Assembly: GCF_031954525.1 (NCBI RefSeq) | Contig: NZ_CP134867.1 | Location: forward strand, 3,720,001 to 3,784,000 | Length of the DNA: 64,000 nt | DNA from: Dyella sp. BiH032 | Lineage (GTDB): Bacteria; Pseudomonadota; Gammaproteobacteria; Xanthomonadales; Rhodanobacteraceae | Direction: 5' to 3' | In this document: one piece after another, positions 16,699-25,669 of the stretch | Layout: every line of letters starts with the position of its first letter | How positions within the stretch are numbered: the stretch's first letter is position 1 | Notes under the pieces: model-generated | Databases searched by the model: none | The model's input: the letters and a program-made list of their open reading frames with translations, nothing else | What the model was told of the DNA's origin: nothing | Made by a program: the position numbers and the translations under genes

Positions 16699-17385
16699 TC
16701 ACAGGCCGAAGGCGAAGGTGAGGGTCATCGAACCATCGAGCCCCACGTCTTCGGTGATCGTGCCGTTCATGTGGTCCTTGCCGGTGCCGCCCAGCGTCGG
16801 CGTGACCTTGAAGTCCGCGATGAAGGTATCGGCTGCCGCCAGGTTGTTCGCAGCGGACTCGGACCAGCCCATCACGTTATTGCGATTGAGAAAGATCGAA
16901 TCGGCGCGCGTGAAAGTCGTGTTGCCCTTGGGCACGGAGAACGTCCGTGCGCCTACCGGGTCACTGCCATCCGAAGAAATCTTCGCGTTCAGCATTTCGA
17001 CTTCGTAGTAGCCGATCTTGCCTTCGCCATTGACTTTGCCCAGGCCGAAATAAGTGGCAGTGGAGGGGCTGAGCGACGACTCTTGCTGATGGTCTTCGAT
17101 CTGATACGTCAGGTGGGTCCTGCCGGTGCAGTGGATGGTCCAGGTCTTCGTCAGCGGATTCAGCTTTGCGAGGGTGTGACCCGGCTGGATTTTGGACGGT
17201 TCAATGTCGCCGAAGTGATACTCGCTGGAGTTGGCACCATCCTCGCTCGCGATCGCGACGTCGCAGCCCGGCACCTCAATCGTGCCCGCGACTTTCAGTT
17301 CGGCCGACGGCGCCTCGGCGGCAACCTGTCCGGCCATCAACAGACCGAAAGCGGCAGCCAGGGCGGTGTATTGGATCTTCTTCAT
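16699..17385 (-). CDS. DUF1120-like fimbrial subunit, first paralogue
   Basis: A 228-residue secreted subunit with a signal peptide (MKKIQYTALAAAFGLLMAG, cut near QVAA), Cys in VPGCDVAI and Cys in TWTIHCTG, FGLGKVNGEGKIGYYEV and the SMTLTFAFGL end. The ATG at 17385 has a GAGG ribosome site; a longer open frame upstream lacks signal features. It follows the usher gene after a gap of about 150 bases. Being first after the usher, it may be the major subunit, but order alone does not prove that. Confidence 0.84.
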   Translation of the reverse strand: MKKIQYTALAAAFGLLMAGQVAAEAPSAELKVAGTIEVPGCDVAIASEDGANSSEYHFGDIEPSKIQPGHTLAKLNPLTKTWTIHCTGRTHLTYQIEDHQQESSLSPSTATYFGLGKVNGEGKIGYYEVEMLNAKISSDGSDPVGARTFSVPKGNTTFTRADSIFLNRNNVMGWSESAANNLAAADTFIADFKVTPTLGGTGKDHMNGTITEDVGLDGSMTLTFAFGL

Positions 17386-17535
17386 AAACGTTTTCCTCAG
17401 TTGCTCTAGTAATGGACAGCTGCCCCCGCGGACAGCCGAATGCGCGATGGATCGTGCGCAATCTCGAGACCTCGTTCGCGACACGTATGGTCGTAAACGA
17501 GGTTTGATGTAAGGGCGGTGCGGCGTTGCGAAGGC

Positions 17536-19956
17536 TCAAGAACAGGTCGCATCGGCTTCCTCATAAGGCGCGTCGGAATCGAAGCGCTCCGGCGCCTGGT
17601 AGCGCACTTCACAGCGAAAGCCACCCACCGACTCCAGGAACACCTTCTGACCGATCTGTTCGTTGGTCAGCACCACATTGCCGTCGCCGACGACCGTGCC
17701 CATAAACTGCCGTTCACCGTCGAACACGCCCGTACCGACGCGCGCGAAAGAGCCGCTGTCCAGCCGCACCCTGAGCATGAGCTGGCGGATCTGCGTGGCA
17801 TTGATGACGTAGGAGGCGACGGTGCCGCGCGCCAGATTGAAGTCCACCGCCGTCGTGTCGAACCGGTAGTTGAGCGGCAGGCTCTTGCCATCGAGCTGGA
17901 TGCGCGCGCGCTGATACGGATAGATGTTGGGCACCAGCGCCGTGCCCAGCGGCGACGTCTTCGCACTACCGCCATTGCCGCCCATACGGATGCCGCTGAC
18001 GCCGGGAATCTTGATGACGGCGAAGGTGTCACCGATACGCCCGGAAGACATGGCCAGCATGCCCTCTTCCGTAAGCGCCAATCCGCCATTCATCGAACCA
18101 TGGAAAGAACGGCTACCGCTGTTTGTCGTCGATGCGCCTACCGACCACTGCGCGAATGAAGTCCCGGACTGCGCCGACGCGCTCAAACGCCGGTCGCTGC
18201 GCGATCCGGAGGCATCCACCTGGACGCCGATATCGCGCCCCAGGCGACCCTGATAATTGGCGGCGCCCACCAGGTCGCCCGAGCCTTGGCGCTGCAATCG
18301 CGCACCAACGCTACCGGAGCCCAGCGGCATGCGAAGGTTGAGATACGCGGCGCCGCGGCCCTGGCCTGCCCATTGCAAGCTCAGGCTTGCACTCAGTCGG
18401 CCGAACCTGCGGGATGCGCTGATTGCATGGGTGGTGTGAATGCGCTGGCTGTCACGGTTGCGCGACAAGCTGTAATTGAATGCGCCCCAAGACAAGCTGC
18501 TCCAGGTGAGAGACGCGCTGAGGGATTGCTGAAACGGCGACTGGTACAGAGACTCCAGGTCCTCGTCGTAGACCGGGTGTACGAACGTATCTTCCAGCGT
18601 GGAGAAGCCTGAGGAGCGCGACTGCCAGGAAAGGCCCGCGGAGACGTGACCGCCGAGCGAGGCCGAGCCCTGCACCTGCCACTCATGGCCGACGCCTTTT
18701 TTCGTGGAGCGAGACAGCCGCGCGCTGCCGCCCAACCAAAGATTGTCGCTGCCGAATGACGCCTGGCCGTAGGTCGACTGATAGTTAGGGCTCAACAGCG
18801 CCGATGCAGACAGCCGGAGCTGTGATCCTGCGTTGAACGCATACCCGCCGTATGCCACCCAAGGCAGTTGACCGGCGATCTGCGAGCCCCATTCGCGCCG
18901 GTATTGGCCGATGCCTAAGCTATAAGTCGCCGGCAGGCCGACGACAGACTGACTCATGGGCGCCGGCAGGGATGAACGCGATACGCGGCCGTCCTCTTCC
19001 GTCACGATCACTTCGATGTCCGAGCCGTTGGACAGGCCACCGACGTCAGACAGGGAATAAGCCCCCGGCGCCACGACGGTCCGGTAGACCACCTGGCCAC
19101 GCTGACGCACTTCGACGACGGCGTTTGTGTCGGCGATGCCCTGGATAGGGACCGTCAAAGTGCTGCCCTGCAGCTGAGCCGAATCGGAGAATACCTGCGC
19201 ACCGAGCACGGGCATGCCACCGATGCCATCAGCGAAGGCATTGATCTGGCCTGTCTGCAACAGCGCGCGCATCGATTCGATGCTGCGCTGGGCATAAAGC
19301 GTGCCTGCGCGGAAACTGTCGCGCTGCTCGCTGTGCGCGTAAGTGCCGCTGCTGCGTACGATCCAGTTGGAAAAATTGAAGCCCGACTCGATGCGCCCCT
19401 GCAGATAGTTGCGCGTACCTGAAAGGCCCTGGAAACGCTGCGCGAAGACGTTGTAATTGAGAATGGCCGCGCTGCCGCCGCGCTGATGCGTGGCTTCGCG
19501 ATGCTCCGGGTCGAATGCATTTTCCGGTACTGTCAGGTCTACCGTGGCGCGGCCCGGATGGAGCGCCACACGCATACCGGGATATAGCGCCCCCCTATCC
19601 AAGCAGCCGTCGTCAGCCTCGGGAGAGCGCAGACCGAGCTGCCCAAGCAGCGCCCGATCGAAGCAAAGCTCGCCATCGCTGTCGAAGCGCACTTGCATGG
19701 GCTTCGGCCGGCCGGCATTGACGCTCAACCTGACTTCCTGCAAGCCAGGGAGGAAACGCGCGCCGCGGGAGAAGAAGCGAGCCACATCCGCGGAGATTCC
19801 GCGCGACTCGAGCAATCGCGTGTCGAACAGCGCCTCAACCGGCTCGCCATCCGGGGCGGGCGTCTCCGCATGCAAGGCGCCACCGAACATGCACAACCCG
19901 GCCACGCCCAGGCTGCGGCGAATACAGGCGGCAAGTCGACGGCGAGGTGTCAGCAT
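17536..19956 (-). CDS. fimbrial outer-membrane usher
   Basis: An 806-residue usher that forms the outer-membrane pore and assembly platform for the pilus. It has a signal peptide ending GALHAE, an N-terminal domain with FDTRLLESRG, and a long barrel region rich in alternating beta-strands. The plug region shows PIQGIADTNAVVEVRQRGQVVY and the typical YSLSDVGGLSNGSDIEV. A C-terminal carboxy-domain ends with two Cys (GGFRCEVRY and DATCS). Length is normal to slightly short for ushers (about 800-870). The start is either the ATG at 19956 or an in-frame TTG at 19962 that sits at a better distance from AGGA. It lies between the chaperone (about 90 bases upstream) and the four subunit genes. Confidence 0.92.
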   Translation of the reverse strand: MLTPRRRLAACIRRSLGVAGLCMFGGALHAETPAPDGEPVEALFDTRLLESRGISADVARFFSRGARFLPGLQEVRLSVNAGRPKPMQVRFDSDGELCFDRALLGQLGLRSPEADDGCLDRGALYPGMRVALHPGRATVDLTVPENAFDPEHREATHQRGGSAAILNYNVFAQRFQGLSGTRNYLQGRIESGFNFSNWIVRSSGTYAHSEQRDSFRAGTLYAQRSIESMRALLQTGQINAFADGIGGMPVLGAQVFSDSAQLQGSTLTVPIQGIADTNAVVEVRQRGQVVYRTVVAPGAYSLSDVGGLSNGSDIEVIVTEEDGRVSRSSLPAPMSQSVVGLPATYSLGIGQYRREWGSQIAGQLPWVAYGGYAFNAGSQLRLSASALLSPNYQSTYGQASFGSDNLWLGGSARLSRSTKKGVGHEWQVQGSASLGGHVSAGLSWQSRSSGFSTLEDTFVHPVYDEDLESLYQSPFQQSLSASLTWSSLSWGAFNYSLSRNRDSQRIHTTHAISASRRFGRLSASLSLQWAGQGRGAAYLNLRMPLGSGSVGARLQRQGSGDLVGAANYQGRLGRDIGVQVDASGSRSDRRLSASAQSGTSFAQWSVGASTTNSGSRSFHGSMNGGLALTEEGMLAMSSGRIGDTFAVIKIPGVSGIRMGGNGGSAKTSPLGTALVPNIYPYQRARIQLDGKSLPLNYRFDTTAVDFNLARGTVASYVINATQIRQLMLRVRLDSGSFARVGTGVFDGERQFMGTVVGDGNVVLTNEQIGQKVFLESVGGFRCEVRYQAPERFDSDAPYEEADATCS

Positions 19957-20043
19957 GTGCAACGGTCGTCCTGGGATAAAGAGGGCCCGTGGGCGACGTT
20001 CGAGCGCCGCCCATCTGAATGTGCGAAGAGAGGAAAAGGAGGC

Positions 20044-20763
20044 TTACTGAGAAACGGTCAACACGGCCGGCGCCTGCACGAAGCCGTAGCGGCTCATCGG
20101 CGTGATCTGCACCTCCGTGCCCACCGCCTGACCTTGCGGGTCAGCCATCACGCTATCGCCCGGCATGATGTAGGCGTTCGCCAGCGGAACCACCACGCCA
20201 GAGGGCTGCAAGGTGATCGCCGGGCCGAGGCGCACGACGTGCTTTCCGGTGTTGGCAATCTCGACCTTGCCGTCCTTCTTGCTGATGCGCAAATCTTCCC
20301 AGGGCTTGGGAACGACCGGCACGGACTTCGGCTGCACGATGAAACCGATCTGCTGGCGCAAAGGCATCTTCATGCCACTCTCGGCGCGCTGCGTGACACC
20401 TTCGAACGAAGCCTTGAGCATATGTTCGCGATTCGTGGTCACACCCTTCTTGAGAGAGAAATTGACGATCTGACTCTGGCCTGGGTCGATACGCGTCACT
20501 GCTGGCGTGATCAGGATGTTGCCGGCGAAATTGGCATCATCCAGGTCTTCCACTTTGGTCAGCAGCAGGATCGGCTCGTTGCCGGTATTGGTCACATTGA
20601 AGCTGCTGCGCCCTTCCTTCTCCTCGAGGATCACGGTGGTGCTCTGCAGCTTGAACGTCGACGCCATGGCCGGCGCAGCCACCATGGCCGTGCCCAACGC
20701 CAGGGCGAAAGTGGTTTTGCGGGCGCACGCGGCCAGCCGCGTCTTCATGCGAAGTGCGTTCAT
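20044..20763 (-). CDS. periplasmic fimbrial chaperone (PapD-like)
   Basis: A 239-residue two-domain immunoglobulin-like chaperone that caps pilus subunits in the periplasm. After the signal peptide (FALALGTAMVAAPAMA) it shows the N-terminal domain with RSSFNVTNTGNEPILLLTK and the hydrophobic ITPAVTRIDPGQSQIVNFSL strand G1 region. It then has GFIVQPKSVPVVPKPWEDL as a domain linker and a C-terminal domain with ISKKDGKVEIANTGKHVVRLG. It is first in the operon and therefore the likely first translated gene of the fimbrial transcript. Its upstream region contains interleaved inverted repeats (20879-20922). Confidence 0.92.
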   Translation of the reverse strand: MNALRMKTRLAACARKTTFALALGTAMVAAPAMASTFKLQSTTVILEEKEGRSSFNVTNTGNEPILLLTKVEDLDDANFAGNILITPAVTRIDPGQSQIVNFSLKKGVTTNREHMLKASFEGVTQRAESGMKMPLRQQIGFIVQPKSVPVVPKPWEDLRISKKDGKVEIANTGKHVVRLGPAITLQPSGVVVPLANAYIMPGDSVMADPQGQAVGTEVQITPMSRYGFVQAPAVLTVSQ

Positions 20764-20878
20764 GGGTAGTCCTCGTTGGTAGCAAATTGGGCGCCTTGGC
20801 TGGCGCCTGGTCTGCTCGCGCCATGAAGGTCCGGCACGGGCTTCGACCGATGGGTACGCGTGGGTTTTTCGAATTCAC

Positions 20879-20922
20879 TGACGGCTTGTAATGACCGGCA
20901 CTTCAGGCCGTCATTGCCGGTC
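20879..20922. promoter_or_regulatory. two interleaved inverted repeats upstream of the fimbrial operon
   Basis: TGACGGC (20879-20885) pairs with GCCGTCA (20907-20913), and GACCGGCA (20893-20900) pairs with TGCCGGTC (20915-20922). The arms alternate, so in RNA they could form an H-type pseudoknot or two exclusive hairpins; in DNA they could be overlapping operator sites. They lie 116-159 bases before the chaperone start. The whole 20764-21622 gap, about 860 bases and visibly more AT-rich than the rest, holds no gene that I can support. Confidence 0.45.
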
Positions 20923-21622
20923 CATCAGTGGGTGACATTGTTGTCGTAGGAATACGATTTGTATCTGAGAGCATTCTTAAAGATAGGCTCGTGAAAACAT
21001 CACCATCGCGGACTATCTATGGATGGGACATTCCCGCCCCACCCTCGCTCTACCTCGATACGAGGCAGAGCCGCGCGCGACGATAGTGTCTGCGCGCGTA
21101 CCTACCCGGCGCGATCAGTATCCCTACGTGGAATCGCCGATGGCGCCGTAGGACAAGGTGGGAACGTCCGATATAGAAATGCTGGCGAATGATCAGAGGA
21201 GTGAAGCGTTCTGGCCGACCAGTCCGATCCACGAATGAAAGCGTACGCATGCGGATGGGAAGGAAGGAATGAGGATTTTCTGAGACAGGAACATATCCGC
21301 CTAACTATAGGAACATTCCCTGCGACTTGGCCGACCCTCGCTGAGTCTGCACGCGCGGCCAGCTTCGTAGTGCCGATGACGATAAGCACGCGGACGCGCA
21401 GGACGACACGTTTCCGACGCACGCTGCCGGCTATCCCTGACAGACAGCCATCGTTGCCGTGATTAGTGTGGCGGGGCCGCGCCGTTACGTTCTTGCGCCC
21501 CGCACATGCGTGTGCGCGCACGTCGCGCGCGGCCACGGCGTAGCCGCCATGCAAGCGCGGGCCGGCTGGGATCGCACCCCAACCGACCCGCTGACCACAA
21601 CCAACTAGACATGGAGTTGATC

Positions 21623-22009
21623 ATGGCTGACCAGGATCATAAGGCACCCGCTTACCTTTCCACCCCGTCGACGGAGCAGACACCGGCCCCACACCCTGCG
21701 CCTTCACACCCGACGAATCCACTGGGCCGACCTTTCTATCTGACCGATGACATCGAAGACGCCGAGCAACGCCTGCTCACTCGCCTGGCCGGCATCCAGC
21801 TCGCGCTGAACGTCCTGAACGACCTTCTCGCCAACAGCGAGGCTTTCCGCGATCAGCAGGCCTGCGGCCAGCATGCGCCACCGGGCGAATGGCCACTGCC
21901 GCCGACATGCGTGGAAGGCCTGTTCATGGCGGTGCATTTCCTTAGCGAGTACGGCCATTCGCTGAGCCTGCGTGCGATGGCCGACACGGAACAAGCCACC
22001 GCGTCGTAA
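21623..22009 (+). CDS. small uncharacterised protein
   Basis: A 128-residue soluble protein with no recognised family. The first 40 residues are Pro/Thr/Ser-rich and probably disordered (PAPHPAPSHPTNPLGRPFYL). The rest is helical, with DAEQRLLTRLAGIQLALNVLNDLL and then CVEGLFMAVHFLSEYGHSLSLR. I chose the ATG at 21623 because GGAG lies six bases upstream, although an ATG at 21611 is also in frame. It has no signal peptide. It sits beside the fimbrial island in a region of looser gene spacing, which makes recent acquisition possible but unproven. Confidence 0.6.
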   Translation: MADQDHKAPAYLSTPSTEQTPAPHPAPSHPTNPLGRPFYLTDDIEDAEQRLLTRLAGIQLALNVLNDLLANSEAFRDQQACGQHAPPGEWPLPPTCVEGLFMAVHFLSEYGHSLSLRAMADTEQATAS

Positions 22010-22235
22010 GGCACGCGGCGCGCCGTCCCAGACGGCGCGCCGCCCTGCGAGGGCAGCACGCTTTCGAACACCTAGCCCCAGTGCCGGCATACCGGAATCG
22101 ATTAGTCGACCGCACTAGACTCAAAAGCCTCGGTACGCACCGATCCGTCGCACCAGCGTCACGAAAGCGACACAGCGCAAGACGATTCTGAAAAACATGC
22201 GGACATTTCAACTAGAACCGTCTAGCGCCATCACA

Positions 22236-22529
22236 ATGCGCGCCATGAAGAACGAAGGCATCCATCTCGATTCCCGCGTGCAGCAAGCACGGATGAGCAT
22301 AGCCCGTCAGCTTTTCGCGCATCGGGTGGATCACCTGAAGGCGGCAAAAGCAGAGCCGACATCTGCTTGCGCCAATGCCAAGGCAGCGATGACCGACGCC
22401 GAGGCGAATGAAGGCGAGCGCACTCGCGCCGTCGATCACGTGGCCGAACTGCTGGCTGCCCGCCCCCGCTACGCGTCCCGCCGCGGCCACTACCTGCCTT
22501 ACGGCTTACGCACGGACGGAGGCCGCTGA
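22236..22529 (+). CDS. possible small helical protein
   Basis: A frame of about 97 residues that could start at the ATG at 22236 (MRAMKNEGIHLDS) or 22245. It is Ala-, Arg- and Glu-rich and helical in pattern (ARMSIARQLFAHRVDHLKAAKAE), with a basic tail (AARPRYASRRGHYLPYG). No family is recognised, and no convincing ribosome site was seen. It ends ten bases before a strong terminator, which is the main reason to think the region is transcribed on this strand. Confidence 0.38.
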   Translation: MRAMKNEGIHLDSRVQQARMSIARQLFAHRVDHLKAAKAEPTSACANAKAAMTDAEANEGERTRAVDHVAELLAARPRYASRRGHYLPYGLRTDGGR

Positions 22530-22538
22530 TGCGGGATG

Positions 22539-22577
22539 AAAAAAGGCACCGGTGCGATGAGCGCCGGTGCCTTTTTC
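22539..22577. terminator. bidirectional terminator between a small gene and the autotransporter
   Basis: An 8-bp perfect stem (GGCACCGG at 22545-22552, CCGGTGCC at 22564-22571) is flanked by A6 on the left and T5 on the right, so it can end transcripts in both directions. It separates the small + strand gene from the convergent autotransporter gene. Confidence 0.85.
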
Positions 22578-22593
22578 ATTCAAATCCTGGCGA

Positions 22594-25395
22594 TCACCAT
22601 CGGTACTGATACGCAAGCGTCGCCATGTTCGATTGATCGTGCTGGCCGAAGTAATGGTCGTAGCCCAACTGCAACGCGCTGCGTGCATTGAAGCGCCAAT
22701 CCATCTCCAGCCCCGCCAAGCCGGCATAGCGCGCCAGGCCAATGCCTCCCAGCGGCGCCCATTGATTGAGGCCGGTGAAACTTGCATCGAAAACATCGCC
22801 GCGCACGGCGAATGCTTGCTGCCACGAAAGGCGGGCCTTCAGATCCAGCGTACCGAGGGCCGGCACGAGCCAGCTGCGTGCCGCGCGCAGACCGGCGCCC
22901 GCCTGCCAGCGCTCGATGGCCTGTCCAGGTGCCTTCAGGCCGAAACCGTAACCGCCCAGTTCATTGAAGCCATCGCGCTGGATGCGCGTGTACTGCACAT
23001 CTACATAGGGCGTGACGCGCACGCCGGCGGCATCGAGACGATAGCCACTCTCGCCGTAAGCCACGCCATAGCGGCCACGCGTGTCGCTGGCCACGGCGGT
23101 GGTCGCATCGCCGAGTTGCAGGCGACGGCGCATATTTTCTTGGTAATCGCCTACGCCCACGCGTCCCATCACGTACCAGGCGTCGCGCGCAACGCCCGCG
23201 TAGAAGCTTCCTTCCACCGCGTGGCTGCGCCCCTGATCAGCGCTTTCGGCAAGGCGCCCGAGCCCTTGCATGCGGGCCACCGAAAAGCCCGCGAAGCCGT
23301 TGGCACCGAGACGGCGGTCCTGGCCGACCATCCATCCGCTCAGATCCATGCTGACATCGCCGTACCCAGCTCGCGCCATCGAGCCCTGGTAACCGAGGTT
23401 CTGTGCCCAGCTGCCGGCGGACGGCGATTGGGCGAGCTGGTCGAAGCGATCCGACAGCGCACGCGTGCCCGCATCGATCGCCTGCAGGGTCATCGCCGCA
23501 CTGGCCGCGTGCAACTGGCCGGACAGGCTTTCCAGCGAGCGCTGTGCCGCGGCCAGGTTCGGCGACTGCTGCAGTTGCGCCGCGCCGGCGATGAAACCGG
23601 AGCTGGCGATCTGTCCGCTCGCGCCCTGCTGCGCCAGCTGGGTGTTGATCTGCTGGAACGCGCCATCCACACGCTGTGCCGCCCCCATCGACGCGGCCGT
23701 GTAGCTCATCCCCTGCACCGCCGTGACCTGCACCTGCTGCACGTTGAGCCACGCACTGGTGGCGTCGTAGTTGAGCGATGCGATCAGGAAAACGTTGGAC
23801 GCCGTGTTGACACCCGAGAAGGCGCCGCTGAGGCCGGCATTCGTCACCAGCACGTTGGTATGCGAGTTGGCCATGTAGCCCGAGCCTGCGCCGATCACGT
23901 AGAGATCGCCGCCCGCCAAGGTGGCGCTTCCGCTCACCCGCAGTACAGAGCCCAGCTCCAGTGCGAGCCGGCCCGCGCCGGTCTGCTGGTAATTGCCCGC
24001 GACGCTCACGTCGCCGCTGCGCACGGTCAGTACGCCAGCGTTGGCCACGTTGCCACCGACGGTGTGCGTATCGGTAAGCGTGCCTTGCGCGCCGATGGTC
24101 ACGCCGGACGCCAGTGATTTCGCCGACAGCACGCCCCCCTGCACCTGGGTCAGGCCGGTGTAGGTCGAAGGCTGCGTCAGCGAAAGCGTGCCGCTGCCCT
24201 GCTTGATCAGTCCGCCGGCGCCGGAAATCGGGTTGTTCCAGCTCGACGTGCCCGTGAAGTTCACGGTGACATCGCCCCAGTCGAACTTCGCCGGGCCGTT
24301 CACGGCCTTGCCCACGTCCAACAGGCCATAGCCGAAGATCGTGTCCGGGCCGGGCGTGCCCAGGTCCGTGGCCGTGCCCAGCAGGGTCTGGCGGACCAGA
24401 TCGTTGCTGAAATACGGATAAGCCTGCCACACCAGCGCAGCCGCGCCGGATACCTGCGGCGCCGCGAACGAGGTTCCTTCGACCTGCCAATACTTGTGCG
24501 TGGCGCTGCTCGCTGTGTCGTCCTTGTCGTCGACGATCAGATCCCCCGGCGCGGCCAGGCAATAACTCATGGCGACACCGCAGGCATTGGAATAGCTGTC
24601 CAGTTGGGTGGGATGGTTGCTGTCCACCGCCACCACGGTGAGCCAGCCGCGGGCAAGGTCCGGCGCGCGGGCCGGCAAGGCAGCCACGTCACTGGGGTTG
24701 GGCTTGGAATCATTGCCCGCCGCGAACACCACCAGGCCGCCCCAGCTGTTGACGAAGCGGTTGTAGGCGTCGTGGAAGCTCTGCGTAGTCGAGGTGGCCG
24801 CGGCGTCCCAATAGAGACCGCCCCAGGAGTTGTTCATCACCTTCACGCCGTTGCTGATCAGGTCGTCGCTGATCGCCCCCAGAGGGTCGGCGCTGGTGGC
24901 GCGGTTGCCCTGGCCAGAGCCATCATCCGTCGGCGCCTTGTCCGCGATGATGCGAGCCGAAACGATGTTCGCCCCGGGGGCGATGCCGCCGGGGTATTGC
25001 GCGAAGGACGTGCCCGCCGCGATTTCCGCCACCCACGTGCCATGGCCGACCACGTCGTCGATGCTGGTGTTGTTGACCGTGCGGTCCACATAGATGAGCT
25101 CGTTGGTCACTCGCCCGGCCAGCGTGGGGTGGTTGCGCATGACGCCCGTGTCGACCACCCCGATGGTCACGCCCTTGCCGGTGTAGCCCAGGCTGTGCGC
25201 GGCGTAGGTATCGGTCAGTGCCAGCTGCGCGTCTAGCGGCGGCTGGGTGGTCGGCTGGGACGGCGTGCTGGGCGTCGACGGCGTCGTCGGGCGCACGTTG
25301 CCGTTGCCCCCGCCCCCACCTCCGCAGGCGCTGAGGCCTAGCGCGACGAAGACGGCAAGACACGCCTCGCGGTGCCGCGGATAACCCTGGTACAT
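22594..25395 (-). CDS. subtilisin-type (S8) autotransporter with a lipoprotein signal
   Basis: A 933-residue secreted serine protease that delivers itself to the cell surface. A signal peptide ends in a lipobox, LSAC (Cys24), followed by a Gly-rich and Pro/Thr-rich linker. The S8 domain spans roughly residues 55-360 with the triad Asp82 in VVDTGV, His118 in GHGTWVAE and Ser309 in GTSFAAPQVSGAAALVW. Next comes a beta-helix-like passenger (SGTLSLTQPSTYTGLTQVQG and similar repeats). A C-terminal barrel from about residue 650 to the end finishes in YQYRW, an aromatic terminus suited to BAM. The layout and lipid anchor resemble Neisseria NalP and Bordetella SphB1, which process other surface proteins. 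GGAGGGG precedes the ATG at 25395. Confidence 0.91.
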   Translation of the reverse strand: MYQGYPRHREACLAVFVALGLSACGGGGGGNGNVRPTTPSTPSTPSQPTTQPPLDAQLALTDTYAAHSLGYTGKGVTIGVVDTGVMRNHPTLAGRVTNELIYVDRTVNNTSIDDVVGHGTWVAEIAAGTSFAQYPGGIAPGANIVSARIIADKAPTDDGSGQGNRATSADPLGAISDDLISNGVKVMNNSWGGLYWDAAATSTTQSFHDAYNRFVNSWGGLVVFAAGNDSKPNPSDVAALPARAPDLARGWLTVVAVDSNHPTQLDSYSNACGVAMSYCLAAPGDLIVDDKDDTASSATHKYWQVEGTSFAAPQVSGAAALVWQAYPYFSNDLVRQTLLGTATDLGTPGPDTIFGYGLLDVGKAVNGPAKFDWGDVTVNFTGTSSWNNPISGAGGLIKQGSGTLSLTQPSTYTGLTQVQGGVLSAKSLASGVTIGAQGTLTDTHTVGGNVANAGVLTVRSGDVSVAGNYQQTGAGRLALELGSVLRVSGSATLAGGDLYVIGAGSGYMANSHTNVLVTNAGLSGAFSGVNTASNVFLIASLNYDATSAWLNVQQVQVTAVQGMSYTAASMGAAQRVDGAFQQINTQLAQQGASGQIASSGFIAGAAQLQQSPNLAAAQRSLESLSGQLHAASAAMTLQAIDAGTRALSDRFDQLAQSPSAGSWAQNLGYQGSMARAGYGDVSMDLSGWMVGQDRRLGANGFAGFSVARMQGLGRLAESADQGRSHAVEGSFYAGVARDAWYVMGRVGVGDYQENMRRRLQLGDATTAVASDTRGRYGVAYGESGYRLDAAGVRVTPYVDVQYTRIQRDGFNELGGYGFGLKAPGQAIERWQAGAGLRAARSWLVPALGTLDLKARLSWQQAFAVRGDVFDASFTGLNQWAPLGGIGLARYAGLAGLEMDWRFNARSALQLGYDHYFGQHDQSNMATLAYQYRW

Positions 25396-25669
25396 GCGTT
25401 TTCCCCTCCAGCTGATCCATTGCCTGCCGGCGCGCGGATCGTCCGGCTGCCATCCCTCCCCGGGCGCCACCCGGAAGTGGTGCGCAGGAACGGCTCCCGG
25501 ACGCATGGTGACATAAAGCTTGCATAACGAATTGCGAAGGAACGATGACGGAGGTCTCCGGCAAAGTCCTGTCGTGACGGACGTTTGCCGGCAGTGGTAG
25601 GCCGCTGCGATAATCCGCCGATCGCTTCCGGGCCCACCCAGCCCTTCCTGTCCTTTTGCGGAGATTCCC

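Noticed and set aside
21102..21554. Minus-strand frame of 150 codons upstream of the fimbrial operon
   Set aside because: No ribosome site, low-complexity basic composition and no recognisable domain; judged a chance frame in a non-coding leader region.
14606..25395. Possible mobile island with integrase or IS element
   Set aside because: Although GC looks lower in the fimbrial region, no transposase, integrase, tRNA or direct-repeat ends were found, so no mobile element is claimed.
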